64,000 bases of DNA. Source: Paraburkholderia phenoliruptrix (GTDB lineage Bacteria; Pseudomonadota; Gammaproteobacteria; Burkholderiales; Burkholderiaceae). The notes under the pieces are model-generated. The model was not told where the DNA came from. It did not search any database and saw only the letters and a list, made by a program, of their open reading frames with translations. Shown in pieces: positions 25,704 through 34,814 of this stretch (position 1 is its first letter; every line of letters begins with the position of its first letter). The stretch spans positions 248,001 through 312,000 of the forward strand of contig NZ_JAEUAV010000002.1 in the NCBI RefSeq assembly GCF_019511605.1, read 5' to 3'. The position numbers and the translations under genes are program-made.

Positions 25704-27255
25704 GTTTGGCTTCCTCCACCGCTTCGGCGAGCGTCGACTGCCCGCGCGCGCCGTATGCGATTGCGTCCATGATCGAGGCTTCGTTCATCTGCGCGCCGTC
25801 TAGCTGTGCGACGGTTTGTCCATCGCGGATCACGACTGCACGGTCCGCCACCGCGGTCAGTTCTTCGAGCTCGGACGCCGACAGCAGCACCGCCAGCCCC
25901 GCGTCGCGCAGTTCGCGCACGATCTTCGCGACATCGGCTTTTGCGCCCACATCGATGCCGCGCGTCGGTTCGTCGAGCAACAGCAGACGCGGATGCGTGG
26001 CCAGCCAGCGCGCGAGCAGCACCTTTTGCTGGTTGCCGCCCGAGAGTTCGCGAATCGGCTGATCGGCCGAGCGCAGCTTGATGCCGAGCGACTCGATGAA
26101 ACCATCGACGATTTCTTTTTGCCGCGCGACATCCACCACCCCGCGTTTCGTGAGGGCGGGCAGGCAGACGAGCGTGAGGTTGTCGCGTACGGACAGTTCC
26201 GGCACGATTCCCTCGGCCTTGCGGTCTTCCGTCAGATACGCAATGCCGTGCGCGATTGCATCTTTCGGCGATTTCCATGCAACGCTCTTGCCGTTCACAG
26301 AAAGCGTGCCCTTCACCGGACGGTCCGCGCCGAACAGCAGGCGCATGGTTTCAGTGCGGCCGGAGCCAAGCAGGCCCGCGAGGCCAACCGCTTCTCCCGC
26401 ATGCACGGCGAGTGAAACATCCGTGACTTTCGCGCCTGCGGAGAGACCTTGCGCACTCAGCGCGAGGGCGCCGCGCTTTGCGAGGTTGGCTTCCTTCACC
26501 GCGCTGTCTTCGTGTACGACGGCGGCGAGCGTGCGGCCTAGCATGGTGGTGACGAGCTTGAGCTTGTCCATCTCCTGCATCGCGCTTTCGGCGACGGTTT
26601 GCCCGTCGCGCATCACGGTGACGCGATCGCACAGCGCGTAGAGCTCGTCGAGCCGATGCGACACGAAAATCACCGCGCGTCCGTCGTCGCGCAGACGGCG
26701 CACCACGCTGAAGAGCAACTCGACTTCGCGCTCGTCGAGCGACGACGTCGATTCGTCCATGATGACCATCTTTGCATCCGCCGACACGGCCCGCGCCAGC
26801 GCGACCATCTGCTGAATCGCAGTGGAATACTCGCGCACGGGTTTGTTTACGTCGATTTTCAGGCCGAACGACTCGAGCAGTTCGCCTGCGCGGCGCTGCA
26901 CGGCCTTCCAGTCGATCAGCCCGAAACGACGCGGCTCGCGCCCGAGAAATATGTTCTCCGCGACCGAGCGAAACGGCACCAGATTGATTTCCTGATAGAT
27001 GGTGCTGATGCCCGCCTCGCGCGCTTCCTTCGGAGTGCGAAAATCCACCTCGCGTCCGTCAAAGCGAATAGTGCCGCCGCTCTTTCGGTACGCGCCGGTG
27101 CAAATCTTGATGAGCGTCGATTTGCCCGCGCCGTTCTGACCAATCAGCGCATGCACTTCGCCGGCCTGAACCGTCAGCCGTGCGCGCTTTAACGCCGCAA
27201 CACCGCCGAACGAGATGTCGATGTCCTGCATATCGAGCAGGGGAGCCTGAGCCAT
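25693..27255 (-). CDS. ytfR: Sugar ABC transporter ATP-binding protein, YtfR-like
   Basis: 520 residues from the ATG at 27255; the longer frame to 27339 overlaps the binding-protein gene and lacks a ribosome site. It contains two fused ATPase domains, as in RbsA and YtfR. The first has the Walker A GQNGAGKSTLIK and Walker B VIMDESTSSLDE; its signature region is STAIQQMVALARA. The second has GLLGSGRTETMRLLFG in place of the canonical Walker A, LSGGNQQKVLLARW as signature and LLLDEPTRGIDVGAK as Walker B. The degenerate second Walker A is normal for this family. It powers the two permeases that follow. Confidence 0.93.
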   Translation of the reverse strand: MAQAPLLDMQDIDISFGGVAALKRARLTVQAGEVHALIGQNGAGKSTLIKICTGAYRKSGGTIRFDGREVDFRTPKEAREAGISTIYQEINLVPFRSVAENIFLGREPRRFGLIDWKAVQRRAGELLESFGLKIDVNKPVREYSTAIQQMVALARAVSADAKMVIMDESTSSLDEREVELLFSVVRRLRDDGRAVIFVSHRLDELYALCDRVTVMRDGQTVAESAMQEMDKLKLVTTMLGRTLAAVVHEDSAVKEANLAKRGALALSAQGLSAGAKVTDVSLAVHAGEAVGLAGLLGSGRTETMRLLFGADRPVKGTLSVNGKSVAWKSPKDAIAHGIAYLTEDRKAEGIVPELSVRDNLTLVCLPALTKRGVVDVARQKEIVDGFIESLGIKLRSADQPIRELSGGNQQKVLLARWLATHPRLLLLDEPTRGIDVGAKADVAKIVRELRDAGLAVLLSASELEELTAVADRAVVIRDGQTVAQLDGAQMNEASIMDAIAYGARGQSTLAEAVEEAKHDR

Positions 27256-27335
27256 CGTGTGTCGTCCATCGTCGAAAGAACCGGAATGACAAGCGGGCGC
27301 TTCGAGCAAAGCGCCCGCAAAGGCACGCCTTTCGT

Positions 27336-28346
27336 TCAATAACCGTACTGCATGCTCGCGTCTACGTTGCTCTTGTCATAGAAGCGGTCGGACACCTTGA
27401 CCCACGGCGGAATGGTTTCGCCTTTTGCGTACTTCTGCGCGACGTCACAGGCTAGCGGACCGAAGAACGGGCTCGATTGCACGCTTGCGCCGAGTTCGCC
27501 CGCCTTGATGGCTTCGAGACCGCCCTTGGTGCCGTCGATGGTCACGATCTGAATGTCCTTGCCCGGCTGCTTGCCCGCGGCCTTGATCGCGGCAATCGCG
27601 CCGAGCGCCATTTCGTCGTTGTGCGCATAGACGGCGGTCGCGTCGGGATGCGCTTGCAGCAGCGTTTCCATGACCTGACGGCCCTTGTCGCGCGCGAAAT
27701 CGCCGCTTTGCGACGCAACGATCTTCATTCCCGGGTTCTTCGCAATGACCTCGTCGAAGCCTTTCTTGCGATCATTCGCTGCCGACGCACCTGTCGAGCC
27801 TTCGAGTTCGATGATGCTTGCCTTGCCGTTAGTCGCCTTCACGAGCCAGTTCGCAGCGCGCTGCCCCTGGTCGATGAAGTCCGAGCCGATGAAGGTGATG
27901 TAGTCTTTGCCCGCTTTGGCCATCGACTGGTCGACGTTGCGGTCGACGAGAATTACGGGAATGCCGGCCTTCTTCGCCTGCATGATGACTGGAACGAGCG
28001 GCTTTTCTTCACGCGGCGGGAACACCAGCAGATCGACGTGCTGCGCAATCATGCTTTGGATGTCCGCGACCTGCTTGGCAGCGGAACTGTTGGCGTCGGT
28101 CATGACCATCTGCCAGCCGCACTTCGATGCGATCTCCTTGAAGCTGCGGGTTTCGGCGAGCCGCCAGGGGTTGTTGCTTTCCGTTTGCGCGAAGCCGACC
28201 TTCAGCGGCTTCTTGTTCGGGATCTTCGGCAGGGCGTCGTCGGCGGCATGCGCGGTGCCGAGACCGGCGGACAGGGTGAGCGCAGCGAGTGCGAGAAACG
28301 ATGCAGCAATCGGGCGCAGGCCCGCTTTATTCTTGAGCGACAGCAT
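27336..28346 (-). CDS. ytfQ: Sugar ABC transporter substrate-binding protein, YtfQ-like
   Basis: 336 residues. A signal peptide (LALAALTLSAGLGTAHA) precedes a periplasmic sugar-binding domain of the ribose/galactose type: LKVGFAQTESNNPWRLAE, then LVFPPREEKPLVPVI, and VYAHNDEMALGAI. E. coli YtfQ binds galactofuranose; the length and the AQTESNNPWR stretch fit that clade, but specificity in this organism is an inference. First gene of the operon, separated from the LacI stop by 94 bases that should carry its promoter; a probable LacI site covers the end of the LacI gene just upstream. Confidence 0.92.
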   Translation of the reverse strand: MLSLKNKAGLRPIAASFLALAALTLSAGLGTAHAADDALPKIPNKKPLKVGFAQTESNNPWRLAETRSFKEIASKCGWQMVMTDANSSAAKQVADIQSMIAQHVDLLVFPPREEKPLVPVIMQAKKAGIPVILVDRNVDQSMAKAGKDYITFIGSDFIDQGQRAANWLVKATNGKASIIELEGSTGASAANDRKKGFDEVIAKNPGMKIVASQSGDFARDKGRQVMETLLQAHPDATAVYAHNDEMALGAIAAIKAAGKQPGKDIQIVTIDGTKGGLEAIKAGELGASVQSSPFFGPLACDVAQKYAKGETIPPWVKVSDRFYDKSNVDASMQYGY

Positions 28347-28440
28347 GTCTTCCTCCGTTATGGATGGTTTGCCTGTTTCTTGTCAATGCCGATGCTTGTA
28401 ATGCCCGGTCTTCTGCCTGCTGCGAGAGTCCTATTACCTG

Positions 28441-29538
28441 CTAGTCGTTAATATTATTAGTTGCGAGCTGCTTCGTTTCGGCGATGACCCTGACCGAGCC
28501 GCGCTCGATCAACGGTCCGTCGAGCTTGACCGTGCGGCGCCGCACCGGTGCGCCAGCGGCGCGGTTGTGTTCCTCCTGCAACAGCGTTTCGACAGCCCAC
28601 TTGCCCAGTTCGTAGTTCGGCAACACGACGGTGGACAGCGGCGGATGCGTATGCCGCGCGATTTCCTGATCGTCGTAGCCGAGCACGGAAACATCGCCGG
28701 GCACGCGCAGCCCGAGTTGCTTGAGCGCTTCTATTGCGCCGAGCGCCATCAGATCGTTAGCGCAGAAAATGGCGGTGGGCGGATTCGGCTCGCGCATCAG
28801 CGAAAGCGTTTCCTCGAAACCCGTTGCCGGGCCCCAGTCGCCTTCTCGCACGAGTTCCGGCGCAAACGGCAAGTCAGCCGTTGCCAGTGCCGTGCGATAA
28901 CCCTTCAGACGATCGCGCGCCGCATCCTGCCACGGCTCACCGTTGATATAGCCGATCCGCCGATGTCCCGCCGCGAGCAGATAGTCCGTGGCCGTGTGGC
29001 CGCCCGCGACTTCGGCGGGCACGACCGACGACAGGTTGGCCTCGCTGCAGTAGCAGTTGAGCAGCACGGTCGGCACCCGCGCGAGCGCTGCGGGCAGCGT
29101 CACGCGCCGCGTGAACACGGTTGCATAGATCACGCCGAGCACGTTCGGATTGCCGAGCGTCGCATCGAGCACGCGCGCCTCGATCTCCGCATTGCCGTGC
29201 GTCGAATACACGGCGAGCATGCGGCCGTTCGCAAATGCGGCGTCGCGCGCGCCGTCGATGCTGACAACGGGATGCGGGCTCGTCGAGATTTCGTCGGCCA
29301 GATAGACGATCAGATTACGTTCGCCTTGCGCCGTGTTGAACGATGGCAGCGCACTGGCTTCGCGCGGCGTCATCCGGTAGCCGAGTTCTTGCGCCGCGCG
29401 CAGCACTTTGTCGCGCGTCGCGTCGGAAAACTTTGCGCCGCTCGCGTTGTTGAGCACGAGCGAAACCGTCGATTGCGAGACTCCGGTGAGCTTCGCGATG
29501 TCGGTCATGGTGGGGCGGCGTTGGGTTGTCTTCTTCAT
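28441..29538 (-). CDS. LacI family transcriptional regulator
   Basis: 365 residues from the ATG at 29538; a GTG at 29571 would add eleven residues but lies inside a probable operator. The LacI helix-turn-helix is clear: RRPTMTDIAKLTGVSQSTVS, then LVLNNASGAKFSDATRDKV. The ligand domain is of the periplasmic-binding type with VLGYDDQEIARHTHPPLSTV near the end. It lies upstream of the ytf-type transporter operon on the same strand and divergent from a dioxygenase gene, and three near-identical AT-rich sites flank it. It most likely represses both units and itself until a sugar binds. Ligand inferred to be the transported sugar. Confidence 0.92.
   Translation of the reverse strand: MKKTTQRRPTMTDIAKLTGVSQSTVSLVLNNASGAKFSDATRDKVLRAAQELGYRMTPREASALPSFNTAQGERNLIVYLADEISTSPHPVVSIDGARDAAFANGRMLAVYSTHGNAEIEARVLDATLGNPNVLGVIYATVFTRRVTLPAALARVPTVLLNCYCSEANLSSVVPAEVAGGHTATDYLLAAGHRRIGYINGEPWQDAARDRLKGYRTALATADLPFAPELVREGDWGPATGFEETLSLMREPNPPTAIFCANDLMALGAIEALKQLGLRVPGDVSVLGYDDQEIARHTHPPLSTVVLPNYELGKWAVETLLQEEHNRAAGAPVRRRTVKLDGPLIERGSVRVIAETKQLATNNIND
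28444..28461. promoter_or_regulatory. Probable LacI operator over the LacI stop codon
   Basis: Read on the minus strand this is ACTAATAATATTAACGAC, 17 of 18 bases identical to the site at 29633. It encodes the last codons of the LacI gene and lies about 100 bases ahead of the binding-protein start, where an operator of the transporter operon would be expected. Confidence 0.6.
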
Positions 29539-29569
29539 GGGCTGGCGGCAGGAGTGCAGCAAATTTACC

Positions 29570-29584
29570 ACTAATATTAACGAT
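29570..29584. promoter_or_regulatory. Probable LacI operator, short variant
   Basis: ACTAATATTAACGAT has the same ends as the two longer sites but lacks three central bases, leaving the perfect 8-base palindrome TAATATTA. It lies 31 bases upstream of the LacI start codon and fits autoregulation. Confidence 0.5.
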
Positions 29585-29632
29585 CAACAACGCGCGCTGG
29601 CCCTAATGGAATCGGGGTTTCCACCAACTATT

Positions 29633-29650
29633 ACTAATAATATTGACGAC
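29633..29650. promoter_or_regulatory. Probable LacI operator upstream of the dioxygenase
   Basis: ACTAATAATATTGACGAC ends 50 bases ahead of the dioxygenase ATG. Together with the sites at 29570 and 28444 it suggests one regulator controls the divergent dioxygenase, the LacI gene and the ABC transporter. Confidence 0.6.
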
Positions 29651-29700
29651 GCGATTGTGCCCGTGGGATTCTTTTTGCCATTCATAAGGAGGAGACACGC

Positions 29701-30489
29701 ATGGCCCGTTACGACGAAAGCACGAGAGACGCACTCGCGGATGCGTTCAACCGCGACGGCTTTGTGCTGTTGCGCGACCACTTTCCGCGTTCGACGATAG
29801 CAGCCTGGCGCGACGCATTTGCGCCGTTGCTCGAGCCTCATATGCATGCCGATGCGAACGGCAATCGCGGCCCTGGGCGCTATTACGTGACGCTGCCGTT
29901 CGAGGGCCTCTTTGCAGATCCGACTATCTTCTGCGATGAAGACATTGTTGGCATCGTGGAGCGCGTGGCGGGCCCCGATCCGGTCATGTGCCAACTCGCG
30001 ACCGACACGCCGGTGCTCGGCTCGACATTCCAGGACTGGCATCGCGATACGCCGCCGCTTTTCGACGACGCGCCGGAAACGCCGTCTTTTCAACTCGCGG
30101 TGAACTTCCCGCTCGTCGACGTGGACGAGCGCAACGGCCCGCTCGAGACGACGCGTGGAACCCATCGGATTTCGCGGGACGAAGCGCTGGAAGGTCTGGA
30201 GGCGAAGCGGTTCGAGGCCGAGCGCGTGACCATGCAGGTCGGCGACGTGATGATCCGCGACGTGCGCGGGCTGCATCGCGGCACGCCGAATTTCACTGGT
30301 GATCCGCGTCCGATGGTTGTTATCGGCTATAGCCGCGCGTGGTATTTCCGGCCGGAAGTGCATATCGACGTGCCGCGCAAGGTGCTTGCCGAACTTCCTG
30401 CGCGGGCGCGCCGTTTGTTGCGCTTTAATCCTGTGGTCGAACAAACCGCGCGCACCTTCGACGAAAGCTACCGTCAATTCGCGTACTGA
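29701..30489 (+). CDS. Phytanoyl-CoA dioxygenase (PhyH) family protein
   Basis: 262 residues of the Fe(II)/2-oxoglutarate dioxygenase superfamily. The iron ligands are H114-x-D116 (in WHRDTPP) and H192 (in LHRGTPN); R203 downstream is placed to bind 2-oxoglutarate. The starting block FNRDGFVLLRDHFP is typical of PhyH proteins, which hydroxylate small molecules, lipids or antibiotics. AAGGAGGAGA gives a strong start. It is divergent from the LacI regulator with a matching operator, so it probably acts on the sugar-like compound imported by the neighbouring ABC transporter, but the substrate is unknown. Confidence 0.88.
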   Translation: MARYDESTRDALADAFNRDGFVLLRDHFPRSTIAAWRDAFAPLLEPHMHADANGNRGPGRYYVTLPFEGLFADPTIFCDEDIVGIVERVAGPDPVMCQLATDTPVLGSTFQDWHRDTPPLFDDAPETPSFQLAVNFPLVDVDERNGPLETTRGTHRISRDEALEGLEAKRFEAERVTMQVGDVMIRDVRGLHRGTPNFTGDPRPMVVIGYSRAWYFRPEVHIDVPRKVLAELPARARRLLRFNPVVEQTARTFDESYRQFAY

Positions 30490-30512
30490 GCGTCGAACGC
30501 TTTTTTCTTCAG

Positions 30513-30534
30513 GCGCCCGCGAACGCGCGGGCGC
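30513..30534. other. GC-rich stem-loop after the dioxygenase gene
   Basis: A 9-bp perfect stem (GCGCCCGCG / CGCGGGCGC) with a 4-base loop. The T-run (TTTTTT) comes before the stem on the plus strand, so it is not a textbook terminator; it may still stabilise or end the dioxygenase mRNA. The rest of the 301-base gap to 30791 shows no gene. Confidence 0.45.
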
Positions 30535-30790
30535 TGCTCCTACTGTCGCGCCCGCTTTCTCTCTTCTGCCTCTCTTCTCCCTCTCATTTGCGTCACGCTC
30601 GCCGATTGTTGCCATTCGGACAACATGATGTGGGCGTTCGCGATGCTACTCGCGTTCGCGCCCGCTCACTACAATCCGTCACACGCTGAGTCTCCATGCG
30701 AACACAAGCAAAGCGCGCGAAACTCGTGTCGTTCCGGTGAACTGCGCGCGCAGTGCGGCTTACTCCACCTGATCAATAGGACTATTGAAT

Positions 30791-31723
30791 ATGAGAAAGA
30801 CAATCCGCAATGTGCAGCCGGTTACCGCCAACCTTGGAAAGGAAGGTTCCGGCGAACTCGTGTCATCCCGCTACGCAGTGCAGGTGGGCAACGTCGAGGT
30901 CGTGCTGGTCAGCGACGGGGTTCTGCCGCTGCCGACTTCCACTATGTCCACTAACGTGAGCGAAGCGCAGCGCAATGAATGGTTCGATGGTCGCTTCCTG
31001 CAACGCGACATGTTCGACTGGGCGCTGAACATTGCACTCGTGCGCAGCGGCGACCGCCTGATTCTGGTCGACTCCGGCGTAGGCGACGGTTTCGAATACT
31101 TCACGCGTGCCGGGCAGTCGGTGAGGCGGCTCGAGTCCGCCGGCATCGATCTCGCAGCGATCACGGATATCGTGATCACGCACATGCACATGGATCACGT
31201 CGGGGGGCTGAACGTCGACGGCGTCAAGGCCAGGTTGCGGCCAGACGTGCGCATTCACGTGTCGGCGGCGGAACTGGAGTTCTGGAAGAATCCCGACTTC
31301 AGCAAGACGGTAATGCCAGAAGCAGTTCCTCCCGCGCTGTGCAAGGCGGCTGCGAAGTTTGCAAAACTCTACAGCGAAAACATCAGGCAATTCGACCAGA
31401 CGGTGGAAGTCGCCACGGGCGTGACGGCACGCGTGACGGGCGGCCATACGCCGGGACACTGCGTCGTGGACGTCGCCTCGAACGGCGAGAAGCTCACGTT
31501 CGTGGGCGACGCGATCTTCGAAGTCAACTTCGACAATCCAGACTGGCAGAATGGTTTCGAGCACGATCCAGAGAAGGCGAGGAATGTGCGCGTTGCGCTG
31601 CTTGACGAGGCCGCTGAAACCGGCGCTCTGCTGGCCGCGGCGCATGTGGCGTTCCCATCCATCGGCCATGTCGCGAGGAGCGGTAAAGGATTCCGCTTCG
31701 TGCCAGTCCTGTGGGACTACTGA
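30791..31723 (+). CDS. MBL-fold metallo-hydrolase, lactonase/MPH-like
   Basis: 311 residues from the ATG at 30791 with AGGA nine bases upstream; a TTG two codons earlier is less well spaced. The metal site is complete: H131-x-H133-x-D135-H136 (in ITHMHMDHVGG), a histidine in GGHTPGHC and D in VGDAIF. The N-terminal layout and the long region before the HxHxDH motif fit the methyl-parathion-hydrolase/AidC branch, whose members hydrolyse lactones, including quorum-sensing acyl-homoserine lactones, or phosphotriesters. No signal peptide is evident. The substrate is not decided by the sequence. Stands alone between two non-coding gaps. Confidence 0.88.
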   Translation: MRKTIRNVQPVTANLGKEGSGELVSSRYAVQVGNVEVVLVSDGVLPLPTSTMSTNVSEAQRNEWFDGRFLQRDMFDWALNIALVRSGDRLILVDSGVGDGFEYFTRAGQSVRRLESAGIDLAAITDIVITHMHMDHVGGLNVDGVKARLRPDVRIHVSAAELEFWKNPDFSKTVMPEAVPPALCKAAAKFAKLYSENIRQFDQTVEVATGVTARVTGGHTPGHCVVDVASNGEKLTFVGDAIFEVNFDNPDWQNGFEHDPEKARNVRVALLDEAAETGALLAAAHVAFPSIGHVARSGKGFRFVPVLWDY

Positions 31724-32120
31724 TTGTTGTGCAGCCATTACGTCGTGTTCTGACCGCACGGCTGAGTCACGCTCAGGCCGCGCGCAAACTTAGGTACGAG
31801 GAGTGCGCGTGGCGACGCGCGTCACTCAGGTTCGGGGTGCCGGCGTTTGCAAAGTTCGCAGAGCGTTGCCGCACGGCCAGCGGCTTCGACGGAGCCAGAA
31901 ACGACAGTCCGGGCGCATTGCCGCCTTGTGAGCAAGCGTCTGGTTCCCGTTATGCGCGCTCTTGAGCCAAAGCTTCATGGCATCTCGACATGCCGCTATC
32001 CGCAATTGCATTGCACAGCTATGATCGGGCACGGGGTAAGGCATCGAACATGCCGTCCCTCAGCGCCGTGTTGCGAGAGAGCGGCTTCTTGCGGGTCTTG
32101 AAACTCGAGAGGGGGATGTC
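31724..32120. other. Intergenic stretch, nothing recognised
   Basis: About 397 bases with only short unsupported ORFs on both strands. No hairpin with a T-run, palindrome or promoter pair stands out. It should carry the promoter of the serine hydrolase that follows. Confidence 0.5.
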
Positions 32121-33989
32121 ATGACCAGGTGCAAACGCAATCCCGAAGGTCCTGCTAGCGAAAAACGGCGACAGTTCCTCGGCTATACCGGCGCAGGGTT
32201 ACTCGCGACGGTGCTGCCAGGTTGCGGCAACGACGAACTCCATTCGGCGCCTTATCAGCAGACGATTGCGCTCGGCCAGCAGATGATCCGGCAAGCCGTG
32301 ACTGATCCGTCGAACCCGGTCGCGGCGATCTCGGTTGCAATGGTCAAGGGCAGCACGGTGGTGTGGCAGGAGGCGTTCGGCGTGGCGTCGGTGCCGGGGC
32401 AGGTCAAGGCAACGCCGCAGACGCGCTTTAACATCGGCTCGGTGAGTAAGCTCTTTCCCGCTCTCGCGGCGGCGATCCTCGTCGATCGCGGACTGATTGC
32501 ACTCGACACGCCGATCGTCAAATATCTGCCTACCTTCACGATGCTCTCGCCGGAATACGCGCAGATCACCACGCGTCATCTGTTGTCGCATGCATCGGGG
32601 TTGCCCGGCACGAATGGGCGCAATCTGTTCACATTCGAGCCGGTTGCCGGCTACGCTGCCGACACGCAAGCCGAACTCGCCAACTCGCACCTGAAGCATT
32701 TGCCCGGCGAATTGGCCGTCTACTGCAACGACGGCTTCACGATGGTCGAGCAGATCGTGCTCGCAGTGACAGGCCAGAGTTTCGCGGACTTCGTTCAGTC
32801 GGAAATCCTCGCGCCGCTGAACATGACTCACTCGAGCTATCTGACGAGCGTGCCTTCTGGCGGATCGTTCTCGCTGCCATACGTGAACGGCACGCAGCAT
32901 CAGGAGTTCGTGAATGCATACGCTACCGGTGGACTGAGTTCGACACCCGCCGACATGATGAACCTCGCTCAGATGATCTACGGCGGCGGCGTGTTCCAGG
33001 GAAAGCGCATCGTGTCCGCGGCGGGCATTGCGCAGATGGGCACGGATCAAACCCAAAGCCTGACGATCAACCCGTCTCCTGAATGGCGCTGGGGCCTGGG
33101 CTGGGACTCCGTGGTGCAGCCGGCGCTCGACGCGGCAGGCGTGCGTGGCTGGGAGAAGGACGGCGGCACGGCGTTCTACTCGACCGAGTTTTTCGTCGTG
33201 CCGAATTCGCAGTTTGCGCTGCTGGTGACTGGCAACTCAGGCTACAACGCTCGTGCGATTGCGGAAACGCTCGTGCTGTCCGCGTTGAAAGAAGACGGCA
33301 CGATTTCGTCGCTGCCGGCGAAGGTCAGCACCACGGCACCGCCCGCCGCACCGGGGCCGGGCCTGGCGGGCGGCGCTGGCATCTACGGCAACTCCGATGC
33401 GCCGTATCAGGTGCTCGCCAACGCGGACGGTAGCCTGCAAATCAACCAGTGGGACGCCGATACGCGCGGCTGGGCGCAGATCGGCGCCTACCGGTTTCGC
33501 ACCGACGGCTGGTGGTGGAGCGATACCGATACGGCGTCGTATCGACTCACGGTCGTGTCGGGCAACGACAGCGAGGGCAACGCGTTCCACTATCGCTACC
33601 TGATGAAGCGGGTCGTGCCGGGCGCGGGCTACGCGTACCTGACGTTGCCCGTCGGTCAGCAACTCGTGGCGCGCGCGCCGCTCGACAGTGCGTGGCAGCA
33701 ACGCGTCGGCACGCAATGGACGTTGACGAACGATTCGCCGAGCGCGGTGCCGATTGCGGTTCTCGGTAATCCGCCGGCGTTTTTCGCGACACTCGCCGAA
33801 CTTCCCGGTTACGTGCTTTACGGCAACGAAGACCTTCGCTATCAGCTGTTCGTGCCGGTCAGCGATACGCTCGGCGGCATGTCGATCAAGGTGCCGGGAA
33901 ACTTCGGGCGCGACCTCTATGACATCCGCTTCGCGTCGGCGAGTGCGACGACACTGACCATCGGCAGTTCTATCTACTCGCGGATCTGA
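32121..33989 (+). CDS. Exported serine hydrolase, class C beta-lactamase family
   Basis: 622 residues. The N terminus combines a twin-arginine-like start (EKRRQFLGYTGAGLLAT) with LPGC, a possible lipobox. The beta-lactamase/esterase domain follows: S107-V-S-K110 is the catalytic SxxK, Y201-C-N203 the second motif and KDGG (in GWEKDGGTAFYS) the third. Such proteins are usually esterases or D-amino peptidases, not resistance enzymes. About 220 C-terminal residues after a PPAAPGPG linker form a beta-rich domain with repeated Trp/Tyr; it has no family I can name. GAGGGGGAT precedes the ATG. Substrate unknown. Confidence 0.88.
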   Translation: MTRCKRNPEGPASEKRRQFLGYTGAGLLATVLPGCGNDELHSAPYQQTIALGQQMIRQAVTDPSNPVAAISVAMVKGSTVVWQEAFGVASVPGQVKATPQTRFNIGSVSKLFPALAAAILVDRGLIALDTPIVKYLPTFTMLSPEYAQITTRHLLSHASGLPGTNGRNLFTFEPVAGYAADTQAELANSHLKHLPGELAVYCNDGFTMVEQIVLAVTGQSFADFVQSEILAPLNMTHSSYLTSVPSGGSFSLPYVNGTQHQEFVNAYATGGLSSTPADMMNLAQMIYGGGVFQGKRIVSAAGIAQMGTDQTQSLTINPSPEWRWGLGWDSVVQPALDAAGVRGWEKDGGTAFYSTEFFVVPNSQFALLVTGNSGYNARAIAETLVLSALKEDGTISSLPAKVSTTAPPAAPGPGLAGGAGIYGNSDAPYQVLANADGSLQINQWDADTRGWAQIGAYRFRTDGWWWSDTDTASYRLTVVSGNDSEGNAFHYRYLMKRVVPGAGYAYLTLPVGQQLVARAPLDSAWQQRVGTQWTLTNDSPSAVPIAVLGNPPAFFATLAELPGYVLYGNEDLRYQLFVPVSDTLGGMSIKVPGNFGRDLYDIRFASASATTLTIGSSIYSRI

Positions 33990-34145
33990 CCGCACTGCAG
34001 GGTCGCTCGACGCTTACACAAAAGCCAGCGGGCGGTGCGTGCTATTCACTTGAGCGGCAGGGAAGTGCATCGATACGTGCGCGCTTGCCAGTCTGAGAAG
34101 ATCACTGCCTGCGGCAATGCGCGCGCAAGCTTGCTGCTGCGCCGC

Positions 34146-34733
34146 TTATTCCGCGCTGTCTGGCGCAGTCCCTCTTGGGGCAGTCACATCTGCCAGCGCC
34201 TCGAATACAGCTGGTGAGCGCTCGAGGCGAGCTATGGTTCGCGCGCCTTCGAGAGCGGCCGCCAAGGCCGCTGCGCTCGACGAGGCACGCGCGGCAGCGA
34301 AACCGCATCCCCTGAAATGCTCGGCAATGACCTCGGTCGAATCAGCGAAACCCCGCGCAACCCGTTGGGTCAGCTCAGCGTCGAGCGCCGGCAGCTCATT
34401 CGCGAGGTTTTGCATCAGACATCCATACTCGAAATTGGAGGCGACCATTTCGGCCGCGAATGTGGCGAAGATCTGATGCACGAACTTGAGCGCATCGCCC
34501 GCCGTGTCTGACGAGATGGTCCGCAATACGGCAATTCGTTGCGCGATGTAATTGTCGATTGCTTCTTCTGCGAGTTGTGCCTTGCCGCGCGGAAAGTGGA
34601 AATAGAACGATCCTTTGGGCGCACCGCTTTCTTCGAGGATCTGGGTCAATCCGGTCGCAGTGTAACCCTGGATGCGAAACAGTCGTTCCGCTGTGGCAAT
34701 TGCGCGGGCGCGGGCGTCGGTCTTACGTGGCAT
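34146..34733 (-). CDS. TetR/AcrR family transcriptional regulator
   Basis: 195 residues from the ATG at 34733 (MPRKTDARARAIATAERLF); the open frame to 34895 crosses the promoter and is unlikely. The helix-turn-helix shows as TGLTQILEESGAPKGSFYFHF. The C-terminal half, with SNFEYGCLMQNLANEL, matches the YxaF/LmrA-like TetR group that responds to flavonoids or drugs. It is divergent from the small ORF and alpha/beta-hydrolase at 34815-36336, with a 16-base palindrome in between. It therefore probably represses that operon. Confidence 0.9.
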   Translation of the reverse strand: MPRKTDARARAIATAERLFRIQGYTATGLTQILEESGAPKGSFYFHFPRGKAQLAEEAIDNYIAQRIAVLRTISSDTAGDALKFVHQIFATFAAEMVASNFEYGCLMQNLANELPALDAELTQRVARGFADSTEVIAEHFRGCGFAAARASSSAAALAAALEGARTIARLERSPAVFEALADVTAPRGTAPDSAE

Positions 34734-34756
34734 GTGGCGAACATAGCATGTTTCGC

Positions 34757-34799
34757 TTGCTGGTTCCAGGGTGATTGCTATAGTATGGCGATCACCATA
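34757..34799 (+). promoter_or_regulatory. Promoter TTGCTG-16-TATAGT overlapped by a TetR operator
   Basis: The hexamers lie at 34757-34762 and 34779-34784. A 16-base near-palindrome, TATGGCGATCACCATA at 34784-34799, begins at the last base of the -10 and covers the transcription start, an arrangement that would block RNA polymerase when a TetR dimer binds. It is located between the divergent TetR gene and the hydrolase operon. Confidence 0.6.
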
Positions 34800-34814
34800 T
34801 AAAGGAGCCCGGCC

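Noticed and set aside
30513..30534. Rho-independent terminator of the dioxygenase gene
   Set aside because: The stem is strong but no T-run follows on either strand, so it is reported only as a stem-loop.
30625..30954. ORF ahead of the lactonase-like gene (109 codons)
   Set aside because: It overlaps the start of the metallo-hydrolase gene in another frame and has no ribosome-binding site or known motif.
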